Shown piece after piece: positions 13,701-28,700 of a stretch of DNA of 64,000 bases (positions are counted from its first letter, which is position 1; every line of letters begins with the position of its first letter). A model generated the notes under the pieces. That model worked only from the letters and a program-made list of their open reading frames with translations, did not search any database and was not told the DNA's origin. This stretch comes from Sinonovacula constricta (taxonomy: Eukaryota > Mollusca > Bivalvia > Cardiida > Solecurtidae): positions 12,452,618 to 12,516,617 of the forward strand of contig CM017565.1 in the NCBI GenBank assembly GCA_007844125.1. The letters run 5' to 3'. The translations under genes were made by a program, and so were the position numbers.

Positions 13701-16700
13701 GCTTATAGAATAAATGTTCTGATAAAAATTGTGAGATAACATTACCAGATTGAACCAAGAATACATGGACTGGTTAAGTAATATGGGATTAAAGCAAAAG
13801 ATTGAATCAAGAATACATGGTCTGATTAAAAAATATGCAACGGCATACCTTTTTAATACAAAACACGGATTTACAGTGAACGTCTATGCATGTGCAACGT
13901 TAAGAGTTGTCTTTCCTGAAATTTTTAGTAAAACTGAAATGTGCTTATAGCAATATAATGTTAGAATACAGTTTCACTATGTATAAGTAGGAACTACTGA
14001 AAATTCATATAACTAATTCATACAACACTTAAATACAATAGCCTACAATTTCTTCCTTAAATGGTTCTGAATTGTATTGTTTCCATTGAACATACCAACC
14101 CACATGTACTACAGCACATCCCTTTTTGCAATTGCACAATTTTTTTTTCTGTCATCAAGATGATAACCACAAAGTTATTTATTAAAAAATTAATTACTGA
14201 TTTCTTCCCATTCTTTTTATATGCAAATTCTGACTTAACCCTTTCTTCAAACAAGCACAGATTGGTGGGGATATACTGTCTGTGACAGTCTTGTTATTTA
14301 TGTCTTAGATGGAAATTTTACAAACCATGTTATTCAATATATTCTACATTATTTGAATTTTAAAATGATTTTGTTACAGCTGGTCAAATTTGCATTCTTT
14401 AATTTTTGTTAAAAACAAAATAAAACTTTGTTGAATTATATTTTCCAGGAGGCTGGCTCTATCAACAAGTCTCTGTCTAACCTTGGGAATGTTATAATGT
14501 CCCTGGTCAGTGCTTCAAGAGATGCACCAGGAGTGAAACGCTTTATCCCCTACAGGGACTCCAAACTCACCTTCCTTCTCAGGGTAAGTATATGCTTCTT
14601 ATGGCAACAATTTGGACCTGCTGTATTTTGTACATTATTTGCGAATATCCACATGCAGAAGTAACTAGTCATGATGCTCGAAACAGCAGCAAATAGTTCA
14701 ATGCTCTGCTCTGATATATGTATTGGTTCTCTACCAACCATTACTATTAATAACCAGTTATCACTAAGATGGCCATTATTGGGATAGTGGAATGTATCTA
14801 ACATTAAAGCATTAAGGGCCAGACTAAAACAACCTCAAACCATACACAGTTAACTGATCATACAACAACCTCTAATGGCAACCATCAGGTGTGTATGATC
14901 AGTTACAAGCAGTCCGCTCAATTACAATCTATAAAACCATAAAGCAAGTACAAGTATAAACTTTTATTGCATTGATAATACATATGAACATTGCAATATA
15001 ACAACTGAAAGCCTAGTCAATCTGGATAGTCAATCAGATATGGCTGCATAAAAGCACATTCCCCTAGCAAACATTCACTTATTCACACTTTTGCACCCAA
15101 CAACTTTCACTTATATATTAACTCTAACAAAATTAATTCTAACTCAAGTCAAAAGAAAAGAATTTCAACTAGATAGGTGCATTATAAATATTTGACAGTG
15201 CATTTGAACTTAAAATCATTTATATCTTACTGTCTGTACATGACAATGAAAACAACTAGGAACAATATTCAAATGCTCATTAAGAATATTCTAATCGTAT
15301 TTGAATATTCAGAACAAATTTATATCATAGTGGCATATAACAGGATAATTTTTCATTACGTTTAGTGTGTTTTTTCATTGAACAATGTTTTATATCTGGC
15401 CATGATTGACATTGCTATCCTGACTTAATGCAGAAGCGGTGGTAGATTTATGATTTTAGCAAAGCATTTCATTTTAAAATGACGATTTCTTCTTATGAAA
15501 TACAAATGACAATATTATCAATTCGTCATTCTGATCCGTATAATTTATGCATTATTAACTAGTCAACTTAAACTTTAGTGTCTTTGTTACGTGTTGTACG
15601 TCGTACAGTAACATTTACAGTTTAAAGACATATTGTGTAACAATTTGTATTAACTTTTGACCTGTTTAATTGAAGGATCTACTTAAGCTCCTTTTAATGT
15701 TAACATATCGATTTAATAAGACCATATCATACTTTTATTAAATAAAACTCCTCAGCCCCTCACACCACTTGGGTTCGAGTCCCAGTCTGGGACTACCCAG
15801 ATATATGTCTGGGGTCTTCCTCCATTGGATGTTGGCAATATGACTATAAAACAAAAACAAAATGAACAAGACCTGGTAGCGCAATCAGTAAGCATTCGCT
15901 CTAGGCACGGGAGCCCCGGGGTTCGATACTGGGCCGCAGCATACCAAAGTCGCTAAAAATGGTAGTGGCATAGCTCCCTTGCTAAGGCTCTAGCAAATAT
16001 AAGAGTAGTTCCATGACTGGTTCACCTGGTGTCAGGATAATGTGACTGGGTGTGGTATCATGCCAGGTGTTTACAGCATGCTATACACATTGAAGGCAGC
16101 ACTATATCTGCTTCAAGTGGATACTATCTCCAGATAACTGAAATACTGTTGGTTGGACGATAAACTCAACAAATATAAAAAAGCTCACAATTTTTTTATT
16201 TTACTATAATAAATGCAAAGAATATATAACCACAAACAGGCAATTATGTTCTGTGAACTAATCTTATAAATTACATTATTATGTAAAGGAGGCAATATCA
16301 AAAAGACTACATGCAGGTAATACTCGATCGACTGAAAGATAATTAGGCAAAAACACATAGGTTTTATGTAGATAAATCACTCATGTGTACAGCCATTTAG
16401 TGGCCATGATTGGTTGTTGGTCGGGTTGATGTTAAATTGTGATTGGCTGATTATCGCTAAGAGTATCGCTTGGACGTTAATCTGAAGCCAGAACAGGGAC
16501 ATTTAGTTACCAATACACAAGTGGCAATTACAAACTGTGATTAGCTAGTGTCAGGATTACCTGACTGTTGATACTGTTATCAGGAGACATGGTCCACCCC
16601 ATATATCATAGTGATTAAGAATAAAATATTCAAATCCCAAGGTCTCTATTCAAATATTGAATTGATATTCTAATTTTCATTAACATCCCTTAAAAAAAAC

Positions 16701-19700
16701 ACATAATGCTCTAAAAAATGAAAACAGTATTTGCACATGAGGTAGTCTTGAAAGTTGGAGGTAAACTTCCTATCATTAAAGCCCTCAGCTTACAATGATG
16801 ATAAAGTAACACATAATTTCCACATAATATAAGTAGTCTGTTTAATTTATTTCTGTTGATGCTGTTTTGATTTTTATCAATTTTTAATAAAGCAGAAATG
16901 GACAATTGAGTTGGATTTTGGATAATTTGTTATTGTTTTTGTCATCAAAAGAATTAAACACATGTCAGTTTTATTTTTTTTTAAAGTACCGTATTTTGCG
17001 GAATATAACCCGCAACTTTTTTTCTCAAGATGGCGGCCTGCGGGGAATATTCCAGTGCGGGGAATCTGTTGACAAAATCCATTTTTGTCAGCTGCCACAA
17101 ACCTAATATCAGGGAAATTGAATGCAGGCTTGACTGAACTCCTTAACCTTTTTGCCGCTTAAAAGTGCGACCTTCAGTTTAATAATATTCTTTGCAGAGG
17201 ACATTTACAGCATACTGGGGTCAGAATTAAGGACCGTCTCGCAAAGATTTGCAACCACTTTGGTCTACAGGTGTGAAATAAACAGTTTCGTGCATCAGAT
17301 AGTGGTTCATAATTTACGGCATACTGGGTCAGAATTAAGGACCATCTCACTAAAATTTGCAACCACTTTCCTCTCCAAGCGTAACGTGAACAGTTTCGAG
17401 TATCGGATGGTGGTTCATATTTATTTTGCATACATGTATAATATGCACTCGTTCTTGATGCTTTATGTGACTTTTCTGTTATGTACATTAGCGGAGACTT
17501 TAGCGGGGACCTTGTGAAAGACGAAAAAAGATTAGTTTTGTAAATTTTAGTTAATAAATAGCAAACTAGAACAATATGATAAAGATAAACAACAGAATTT
17601 AAAAACTAGACGGGCCGATTTCCGTTCTCTTTCGCATAGCTGACTACTTCAAGCTTGTAGTTTTTCCATGAAGGCATCTCGGAAGTGATGTTGTTTCCAA
17701 TTTTGGGCAAAAATATATACCGATACCCAGTATGGTTTGTTGTTTGCATTTCTGTTTAAACACATATCACGCCGATAATTACGCTGCACAGTTACATCAA
17801 TCAATCATCTGTAATTGTCACTTTTGTCGGTAACATAAACTGAACAATCAATATATTACATTCTTTCTAATGCCACTGCACGGCAATTAATTTTTTTTGC
17901 ACGTATCGGTCTACCGTGCCCTGATTATTCCAATTAAACACTTAATGCATTAACATCAAAATAACCACCCCTAACGTATTGCACCATCCCATTAACGTAT
18001 TGCACCATCCCATTGTCTATAAATAGCTCTCACTTTACCGACAAAAGGTCAGCTTTTGTGTTACAGCAGAAGGCGAGAAGGATTATAGATCGATATATGC
18101 ATTGTAGTGTTAGGTAACACTGTGTAGATCACGCTGACTTGGTGTGATACAGTTGACACGTGTTTGACCTGGGAATATGGCTTCTTTACACATAAATTAT
18201 CAGCACAAAGGGTGCGGGGAATATTCCGCTGCGGGTTATATATTAACAAAATTTAAAAAAACATTAAAAAAGGGCCATGCGGGGTTTATTCCAAGGGGGG
18301 TTGTATTCCGCAAAGCACGGTAAATTACATTGTATCATCACTATCATCATCATTGTCAACATTATAACCATCGTCATCTAATATCATAAAAAAAAATATT
18401 AATATAAACATAATTTGCTGATTTCAGTATGTTTTTCTTATAGTTTTAATAAAATCAACATTTTGTTTTAGAATGCCATAGGTGGAAATTCCAAGACATC
18501 CCTGATAGCATGCTGTCATCCTGGTCAAAAGTAGGTGCTCCTATTACAGCATTAAAATCTGTAGCCCAATCATTTGTTGCTTGCTTGTCTCAGTTGTGTT
18601 GTTCTGAAGTTTCAAATTTACTCTTATGTAGATAAATGTTTGATAATAACGAGCACTGTAGCCAAGTTAAGGTTCAGTTACTTTTTTTCAAACTTTGAAT
18701 CTAGGTAACTTATAATGATAAGGTTTTGTGCACACAAACAGTAATTAAGGTATATTGATTTTCAATTATAAGATTTCCTCTTTAACAACAATGAAAAAAA
18801 GTTGGCTTTTCTACAGAATCTGCTTTTACCTCTTATGATACATAATGATATGATAATATATGAATGTTGTGTTTCTTAATGCTGTATTTATTGAATTTCA
18901 GATGCTTTGGTGAGACTTTGTCAACCTTGCAGTTTGCTAAGAGAGCTAAGATGATAAAAAATAAGGTAAGTTACATGTGTAAATTATCTTCTATGTTATG
19001 TGGGCTCATCCATTCATGTCTCATTTGTTAAGAAACACATTTATTTTAAAAAATATGTATTTTGAGATTTCCTCGAGTTCCTTTCTTTACACACCAGTAA
19101 TCACTTACAGCTATTCTTGACAAGTTCACATTTTAATATATCAAGCACAAGCAGAATTTTGGTCCTAATGACAACATCCAACTGTTATTTGTTTAAAAAG
19201 AGCCCAGATAACTGTCTAGAACCCCAGGTGCAGCATAGGTAAACTTGTACTGATTCTTGACAGTGTTGTGTATCTCAGTCCAACTGCAGGCAAGCCTGGT
19301 AAATAGTGATTGTGTTGTACTCCAGGCTGTACAAAATGAGGAGGCCAGCAGGAATGTTGAACAGTTGCAGGCGGAGATTCGAAACCTAAAGGAGCAGCTT
19401 CGCCAGATGGCAGCACGTGATGTGGTCACGCAGCCTTCACTAGGTACGCATCCATATAGTCATACATGTATAGGTTGTACAGTCTGCTGAATGACATTCA
19501 CTCTGACAAGGGACTTCCAATTCTGTAATCTTGTTCCATGGGACATTTGTGGACAAACACAATGTATAAAATGACATCTAAAGATACATAATTCATTACA
19601 ATATGCAAACTGTGAAGACAAAATGTGTCCTGCTAGACCTCTGACCTTTAATGAACTTTCTATAAATTTATGCAAGGAAAGCAACACATTGTCAGGGTCG

Positions 19701-22700
19701 TAAATCTAACACCTGAAGAAATATGGGGAAACAAGGAATGTCCATATTTACATGCCCTAAAAAAACACATGTCAATAAGTCTTTTCTTGGTGTTGAGAGT
19801 TGTTGAGAGAAAGATCAAAAGCAATCCACAGTCCTTTGTTAGATTGGAGTGGTACATCACAGAAACTCAAGCAGGCATCTTTAAGTTTAATGTCATGAAG
19901 GTAAAATATCACAGATGATCACAGCCACGCTACATGAAAGTAAGGCAGTATAAATAATGTGTTTAAAAAAAAATTAAAAATGTGTACACATTCACAGATT
20001 ATTCCCTTAAAGAAATAATACCCCAAATTAGGTTGCGTAAGATGTTATTTTTAAAATTGAAAGGTGTCGTACCTAACAATGTTAAGTTAATTGATGTTTA
20101 AAAACTTTCTCCTAATTTTCCCTTTATGTCTTCTCCCTTTCCTTCTTACTGTCATCACAGTACACAAGGATATTTAGCATTTATAATATGAACTTGTGGT
20201 ATTTTAAGTTTGTGTGTGTGTGTGTGCAGTTAATTATATCTGACCACTTGATTAAAAAAATGATTCTTAATGAAGATAATTAGTTATTTACATTATTTAG
20301 TTAATTTACCTTTTTTTTTTTAAGCAGTTTAGCAGTTAAAGTTGACAAAAGCCACTGAATGCCTACTATTGTAACCTTGCTGTTCATTACCCCTACCTAT
20401 TTTTATTTGTTCATGGCATGTACATATATACAATTGGTGTTATAATGAATAATTTTTGTACATTTTAATTAATTACATGGAAGTGTTTTATATATTTTCA
20501 ATAGATTTGGAGTTTAAACAAAGTTTTTATCAAAGTTCCATATCATCTCTATGAACCAGATGATGCATATCTAGTTTATTTTCTATTTACATATGGCTAC
20601 AGTAGCAGGGTCTTCATTTGGAAAAGAATTAAAGCAAACATTTACTTCTCAGGCTTGAACGGTATGCGTAAACTACCGTATTTTGCGGAATATAGCCCGC
20701 AACTTTTTTTCTCAAGATGGCAGTCTGCTGGAAATATTCCAGTGCATGGGAATCTGTTGACAAAATACAATTTTTGTCAGCTGCCACTCCTTAACCTTTT
20801 TGCCAAAATCCAATTTTTGTCAGGTGCCACTCCTTAACCTTTTTGCCGCTTAAAAGCGCAACTTTCAGTTTAATAATATTCTTTGCAGAGGACATTTACA
20901 GCATACTGGGGTCAGAATAAAGGACCCTCTCACAAAGATTTGCAACCACTTTGGTCTACAAGTGTAACATAAACAGTTTCGTGCATCAGATGGTGGTTCA
21001 TAACTTACAGCATACAGGCGTCAGAATTAAGGACCATCTCACTAAAATTCACAACCACTTTCTTCTCCAAGCGTAACATGAACAATTTCGAGCATCAGAT
21101 GGTGGTTCATAACTATTTTACATGTATATGCACTTGTTCTCGATGCTTTATGTGACTTTTTTTTCAGTTATGTACATAAGCGGGGACTGTGTGAAAGACG
21201 AAAAAATATTAGTTGCGTAAATTGTAATTATTAAATTGCTAACTAGAACAATATGATAAAGATAAACAACAAAATTTAAAAACTAGACATTGCTGTGAAA
21301 ACAAGTTGTCACACATCTTTATAAGGCATAAAAAAATAACACACACAAGCACACCCGCAAGCACATTTTACGTCATAGAGAACAGAGCATGCACGAGAAT
21401 TGTTCTTAAAAACCATCAGACTCCTGTCGGAGTTGAACAGGCCAGCCAGTGCATTGTGTATCTTTCTTGAAACCACTGCTAGCGGAAGAGCGTCCTCAGG
21501 ATCGTCCTCAGGATCCAAAGGCTTGTCCGATGTGACGCAGATTTCTGCTTTCCTAAAGCCATTTTTGATGCAATCGACAGAAACCGCATCCCATGCTGTC
21601 ACTTCCCACTGAGCTACATCAGTCAGGGTTGCCCGTCGCATGCGTCCTGTGTTTGTGAAGGAGTGTTCACCATCCATGTTGATGATGTGGTCGGGGTTGA
21701 TGCTAAGTGATGCGATTTTTTGGCGCAGAAGGCCCTAAATGCTGCCGCCTTTTCTTCTGGGTCTGTGGGGAGAGTCTGGCAAAGTGTTGTCCTTGTTCGT
21801 ATGGACAGATCTTTCCTTTGCATGAAACGAAGGCACCATGATGCACCACCCTTGAAGTCGACAATCCCTTCTTCTTTAGCCATCTGAATTGCCTTCAGCC
21901 GAATCTGTGTCGTGCTGACGCCTCGGTTTGCATTGCGTTGTTCATGGACCCATGTCTCAAGGGCTGCCTTGTGTTCGGGCCACCTTGGTTTCTGTCCTCT
22001 ATTGGCTTTCTTGGACTTCTTCATTTGTAGAAGCGTATCTTCGCTCTTTCTCCACTCCCGGATCATCTTCTCATCTACAGTGAAATGGCGAGCAGTGGGC
22101 CAATTTCCGTTCTCTTTGGCATAGCTAACTACTTTAAGCTTGAAGCCGGCAGTGTAGCTTTTCTGCGAAGGCATCTTGGAAGTGATGTTGTTTCCAATTT
22201 TGTGCAAAAATATATACCGGAACTCAGTATGGTGTGTTGTTTGCATTTCTGTTTTAACACATATCAGGCCGATAATTACGTTGCACAGTTACATCAGTCA
22301 ATCATCTTTAATTGTCACTTTTGTCGATAACATAAACTTATCAAACAATAATTTACATTCTTTCTAATGCCACTGCACGGCAATTAAATTTTTGCACATA
22401 TCAGCCTATCGTGCCCTGATTATCCCAATTTAACACTCAACGCGTTAACATCAAAATAACCACCCCTAATGTATTGCACTATCCTAATATCTATAAATAG
22501 CTCTCACTTTAGTGACAAAAGGTCAGCTTTTGTGTTACAGCAGAAGGCAGGAAGGATTATCAATCGATATATACATTGTAGTGTGAGGTAACATCCATGT
22601 AGATCACGCTGACTTGGTGTGATACGGTTGACACATGTTTGACCTGGGAATATGGCTTCTTTGCACATAAATTATCAGTTCAAAGGGTGCGGGGAATATT

Positions 22701-25700
22701 CCGCTGCGGGGTATGTATTTACACAATTAAAAAAAAAAACATTAAAAAAGGGCTATGCGGAGTTAATTCCAATGCGGGTTATATTCCGCAAAATACGTTA
22801 TTGCTTTCTGAACATATTGAATGTGTTCTCTCTTATCTTAGGTTTGATGAAACCTTTCACTTGATTATCAATAATCAAATATGTTTGAGTTGAGATGTTG
22901 TGACCATGGTGTTGGGTTCCTATTGTAGCTGCCCCCGTGAGTTCAGAAGACAACAAACTGTTGAAGGAGATGTTCATTACAGCCATGATGTTCCAGCAAA
23001 AAACAGATTCTAAGAAAAATGTATGTACTTGTATGTTTGATAGTGGGCTATTATGGACTTTTAGTGACTAGTCTAGGAGTAAGGAAGGGGAGAGAGAGAG
23101 GAGAGAGAGAGAGAGAATATTAGCTATGTGAAATATGTAAACTTGCTCTTTTAATTGTGTACATAAAATAGATAGAGGTTAGGAGAAACCATTTTTAGTA
23201 GCTGAAGTGAGTAAAATTGTTAGGAAAATTTTATAGAAAACAAGCCAAAACAAAACTGTTGTTTCTTATATATTACAAATTTTGATGATTAATATGATAA
23301 AATAAATGTTTCTAATAAACAATATACTAAAATATACTGATTTCATGCTGTCAAAAAACAACAACACACAAACAGGATCATGATTAAAATTATAGACTTA
23401 TTACTTGCATGGTGGCTAGCTGCCAACTTTTAAGTTATGTAGAAGAAACTAATTGAACTTCATTCTTGTGGTAATTTCCTAAATTAAAGAGTTGTCCTGT
23501 TGAATGGATGTTATATCACAAAGAAGTTTATTATATTTACTGATGATAATGTATACATGTATCTTTGTGTTTTTTGTGTATGTTAGTATTTGCTTATTTG
23601 GGAATGTCTGTGGGTGCGGCAAGTGTGAGTGTGTACAGGTATGCTAAACCTTGGTACAGTTGTCAGTTATTGTACACTGATGACAATAACTGCATTTTCT
23701 TTTGGTTATTTATGATTTTATTATTGTTTATTTGTGAACTCTTAAAAAAGCATTTAAGAGCAATGTTTTATTTCTAAAGGAAAGTATGTAAAAGAGCTTG
23801 TAGGTTAAAATAATTGAATTCATGATAGTTGGGGAAAAAATCTTTATAGAATTTTATTGTCAAAGAATTTCTCAGTGTTAAAATTGGACATTATCTGTGG
23901 CAGTAAGATGGAAACTGACTGTTAGTCTGTTAAATGGTATTCTTAATATTATTCTCTTGTTTTCAGATACCATTAACATTTTTTAACCTTTCATATTTTT
24001 ATATTTTCACTCTCGTATTTGCCTGATTGTATTGTCTGTTTAACCTTATTATATTCAGTTCTGTATGACCTATCAAGTGTCGGTGTGCCATAAACCCAAC
24101 ATACAATACATGTCAAGTTAAAATAGAGTTCAAGTTATGTAACAATACAGTTCTGATTGACTCTGATAAAACAGTAACAGATGATTGGCTTCGTTCCATC
24201 AATTCTGAATGGAAAGTAAGTTTGTCTTTGTTTGACTAGCTTTGTGAACTGTAGTTTGTATTTATTGTCAACTGAGCATCATTTCTACAACTTCACATGT
24301 CTTGTGATGTGGGGTTTAATCAAAGAGATTGGCTATGCCATTGGCATAATAATATGGCATGAAAACGTGTACATTTTTTTGAGATATTTGTAAAGCAAAT
24401 TGCTGTTCGTATACACATTGGTATCCCATTTTACTATTTCGTCTATGGACAACAATGCAGTTATGACCACATCCATGTCCTGTGTGTTTGTAGGAGATGT
24501 GTGATGAGGTGAAGAAATGGAAGGAGGTTTGTGAAAAGTTGGACAAGTCAATGCAGACTAACAAGATGATCATCAAGTTCAGAGAAGAAAAGATCAACAG
24601 ACTTGAAAAGAAGATGAAAAGTGAACAAATCCCAGACACAACAACTGTGAGTGCTTCTTGTGATCAGAAACTTTTTGTTTGTGAGTAATGGTCAATTAAA
24701 GGTTTAAGGTTTAGTGAAATCAAGATGTGATTAACAGCTTGTATCTGAGCACATGTAATAGTTGTCCACATTTACGGGTGGTATCCAACAGTTTGGGCCC
24801 GATGTTTTTTCTCATACAATCGTATGAATAATGCTAACCTGAAAAGATCCTGCGAAATGCTGTATATTGATGTCTTATATCTATGTAAAAAGTGGAGCAT
24901 GCCACCCTCTTCTTATTACATATATGTCCTATCTGAGCCACGCTGCACAGATGAGATAGCTATCTTAAAACTTAGTAAACCACATAACCACTAACTTTTA
25001 CGATCAAATTATATCATCAGCAGAGTATCTGCTCTGACGTTGGTATCTGTTTTAAGAAGAAATCACCATTGAGAATATTAATAGCTTTGAAAAATTAATT
25101 TTCGAAGCGATTTTCTTCCCCACAACTTGAACTGTTTAACAATTGAGGTAGTGTCCACAATCCTCCTTATTTAGACTAAAGCACTAGTTTATGCCAGAAA
25201 TGATGCCCAAATTCCTCAAAGCAGGGGAATGTTTTGTTAACTGTATTTGGTATCAGCAGACTGTCAGATACTACCTTCAGGCATGCTAGTGTTTCTATAT
25301 TTTGAATATGAGGTAAATGTCATTTAAACTGTATGTAAGGCCCAGCAATGCTAACAATAGTCTTGTATGACTCCCAGAGTGTGGAGAGTGACCTGCAGGA
25401 AGAGAACCTGAGGCTAAGAGTCCAGATGGATCATCACCCAGAGGTGGCCAGGCTGGACATGGAGGTCCACAAGTTGCGAGCAATGGTGCGAGAGCTGAGG
25501 GCAGACCCAGCAGTGGCCGCTGCAAAGGCGGCTGAGAGTGATCGGGTACAGCAGCTGCTAGACAAGTACCAGGAACTGTTGGCAGTTGAGGCTGTACAGC
25601 AGGGTGGTGGAGGTATGTCCTAAGGCTTTACAGCAGGGGGGTAGAGGTATGTCCTGAGGCTGTACAGCAAGGGGGATGGAGGTATGTCCTGAGGCTGTAC

Positions 25701-28700
25701 AGCAGGGTGGTGGAGGTATGTCCTGAGGCTGTACAGCAGGGTGTGGAGGTATGTCCTGAGGCTTTACAGCATTGGGGTGGAGGTATGTCCTGAGGCTTTA
25801 CAGCAGGGGGGTGGAGGTTTGTCCTGAGGCTGTACAGCAAGGGGGATGAAGGTATGTCCTGAGGCTGAACAGCAGGGTGTGGAGGTATGTCCTGAGGCTG
25901 TACAGCAGTGGGGTGGAGGTATGTCCAGAGGCTGAACAGCAGGGGGTGGAGGTATGTCCTGAGGCTGTTCAGCAGGGGGTGGAGGTATGTCCTAAGTCAG
26001 TACAGCAGGGGGTGGAGGTATGTCCTAAGGCTGTACAGCAAGGGGTGGAGGTATGTCCTGAGGCTGTACAGCAGGGGGGTGAAGGTATGTCCTGAGGCTG
26101 TACAACAGGGTGGTGAAGGTATGCCCTGAGGCTGTACAGCAGTAGGGTGGAGGTATGTCCTGAGGCTGTACAGCAGGGGGGTGGAGGTATGTCCTGAGGC
26201 TGTACAGCAGGGGGGTGGAGGTATGTCCTGAGGCTGTACAGCAGGGTGGTGGAGGTATGTCCTGAAGCTGTACAGCAGGGGGGGTGGAGGTATGTCCTGA
26301 GGCTGTACAGCAGTGGGGTGGAGGTATGTCCTGAGGCTGAACAGCAGGGGGTGGAGGTATGTCCTGAGGCTGTACAGCAAGGGGTGGAGGTATGTCCTGA
26401 GGCTGTACAACAGGGGGCTGGAGGTATGTCCTGAGGCTGTACAGCAGGGGGCTGGAGGTATGTCCTGAGGCTGTACAGCAGGGGGGTGGAGGTATGTCCT
26501 GAGGCTGTACAGTAAGGGGTGGAGGTATGTCCTGAGGCTGTACACCAGGGGGTGGAGGTATGTCCTGAGGCTGTACAGCAGGGGGGTGGAGGTATGTCCT
26601 GAGGCTGTACAGCAGGGGGTGGAGGTATGTCCTGAGGCTGTACAGCAGGGGGCTAGAGGTATGTCCTGAGGCTGTACAGCAGGGGGGTGAAGGTATGTCC
26701 TGAGGCTGTACAACAGGGTGGTGGAGGTATGCCCTGAGGCTGTACAGCAGTAGGGTGGAGGTATGTCCTGAGGCTGTACAGCAGGGGGGTGGAGGTATGT
26801 CCTGAGGCTGTACAGCAGGGGGGTGGAGGTATGTCCTGAGGCTGTACAGCAGGGTGGTGGAGGTATGTCCTGAAGCTGTACAGCAGGGGAGGTGGAGGTA
26901 TGTCCTGAGGCTGTACAGCAGTGGGGTGGAGGTATGTCCTGAGGCTGAACAGCAGGGGGTGGAGGTATGTCCTGAGGCTGTACAGCAAGGGGTGGAGGTA
27001 TGTCCTGAGGCTGTACAACAGGGGGCTGGAGATATGTCCTGAGGCTGTACAGTAGTGGGCTGGAGGTATGTCCTGAGGCTGTACAGCAGGGGGCTGGAGG
27101 TATGTCCTGAGGCTGTACAGCAGGGTGGTGGAGGTATGTCCTGAGGCTGTACAGCAGGGGGGTGGAGGTATGTCCTGAGGCTGTACAGCAGTTGGGTGGA
27201 GGTATGTCCAGAGGCTGTACAGCAGGGTGGTGGAGGTATGTCCTGAGGCTTTACAGCAGGGGGGTGGAGGTATGTCCTGAGGCTGTACAGCAGGGTGGTG
27301 GAGGTATGTCCTGAGGCTTTACAGCAGGGGGTGGAGGTATGTCCTGAGGCTGTACAGCAGGGGGCTGGAGGTATGTCCTGAGGCTGTACAGCAGGGGGGT
27401 GGAGGTATGTCCTGAGGCTGTACAGCAGGGTGGTGGAGGTATGTCCTGAGGCTGTACAGCAGGGGGTGGAGGTATGTCCTGAGGCTGTACAGCAGGGGGC
27501 TGGAGGTATGTTCTGAGGCTGTACAGCAGGGTGTGGAGGTATGTCCTGAGGCTGTACAACAGTGGGCTGGAGGTATGTCCTGAGGCTGTACAACAGTGGG
27601 CTGGAGGTATGTCCTGAGGCTGTACAGCAGGGGAGTGGAGGTATGTCCTGAGGCTGTACATCAGGGGGTAGAGGTATGTCCTGAGGCTGTACAGCAAGGG
27701 TGGTGGAGGTATGTCCTGAGGCTGTACAGCAGGGGGGTGGAGGTATGTCCTGAGGCTGTACAGCAGTGGGGTGGAGGTATGTCCTGAGGCTGTACAGCAA
27801 GGGGCTGGAGGTATGTCCTGAGGCTGTACAGCAGGGGGGGAGGTATGTCCTGAGGCTGTACAGCAGGGGGCTGGAGGTATGTCCTGAGGCTGTACAGCAG
27901 GGGGGTGTAGGTATGTCTTGAGGCTGTACAACAGGGGGCTGGAGGTATGTCCTGAGGCTGTACAACGGGGCTGGAGGTATGTCCTGAGGCTGTACAGCAG
28001 TGGGCTGGAGGTATGTCCTGAGGCTGTACAGCATTGGGGTGGAGGTATGTCCTGAGGCTGTACAGCAGTGGGGCTGGAGGTATGTCCTGAGGCTGTACAG
28101 CAGGGGGGTGGAGTTATGTCCTGAGGCTGTACAGCAGGATGGTGGAGGTATGTCCTGAGGCTGTACAGCAGTGGGGTGGAGGTATGTCCTGAGGCTGTAC
28201 AGCAGGGGGCTGGAGGTATGCCCTGAGGCTGTACAGCAGGGGTGGGTGGAGGTATGTCCTGAGGCTGTACAGCAGGGGGCTAGAGGTATGTCCTGAGGCT
28301 GTACAGCAGGGGTGGGTGGGTGGAGGTATGTCCTGAGGCTGTACAGCAGGGGGGTGGAGGTATGTCCTGAGGCTGTACAGCAAGGGTGGGGGTGGAGGTA
28401 TGTCCTGAGGCTGTACAGCAGGGGGCTGGAGGTATGTCCTGAGGCTGTACAGCAGGGGGGTGGAGATATGTCCTGAGGCTGTACAGCAGGGGGATGGAGG
28501 TATGTCCTGAGGCTGTACAGCATTGGGGTGGAGGTATGTCCTGAGGCTGTACAGCAGTGGGGCTGGAGGTATGTCCTGAGGCTGTACAGCAGGGGGGTGG
28601 AGGTATGTCCTGAGGCTGTACAGCAGTGGGGTGGAGGTATGTCCTGAGGCTGTACAGCAGGGGGCTGGAGGTATGCCCTGAGGCTGTACAGCAGGGGTGG

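Larger units (their letters stand above)
8435..14448 (+). other. KIF15 introns 2-9 (motor-domain introns)
   Basis: The introns are 8435-8857, 9033-10012, 10090-10597, 10636-11008, 11110-11425, 11606-12792, 12895-13451 and 13560-14448. Apart from the SINEs at 9142 and 12590 I see only AT-rich sequence. A weak tRNA-like stretch around 10310-10400 (GAGTTCAAGCC) may be another old SINE head. Confidence 0.5.
14584..18471 (+). other. KIF15 intron 10
   Basis: A 3.9-kb intron that splits the motor domain. It holds a hairpin at 14851-14905, a type B/type A SINE pair (15750-16180) and pogo copy A (16989-18320). The rest is AT-rich with no recognised feature. Confidence 0.7.
19444..22928 (+). other. 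KIF15 intron 13
   Basis: A 3.5-kb intron holding a short TG run near 20212-20226 and pogo copy B. The remainder is AT-rich and unassigned. Confidence 0.7.
23021..25377 (+). other. KIF15 introns 14 and 15
   Basis: Introns 23021-24493 and 24647-25377. A GA microsatellite occupies 23090-23116. Nothing else is recognised. Confidence 0.55.

Noticed and set aside
17152..17517. Plus-strand 121-codon frame in pogo copy A
   Set aside because: It covers the internal direct repeat of the element and resembles no protein; the equivalent region of copy B is not open.
21912..22124. Plus-strand frame across the pogo element
   Set aside because: It is the antisense shadow of the transposase helix-turn-helix region.
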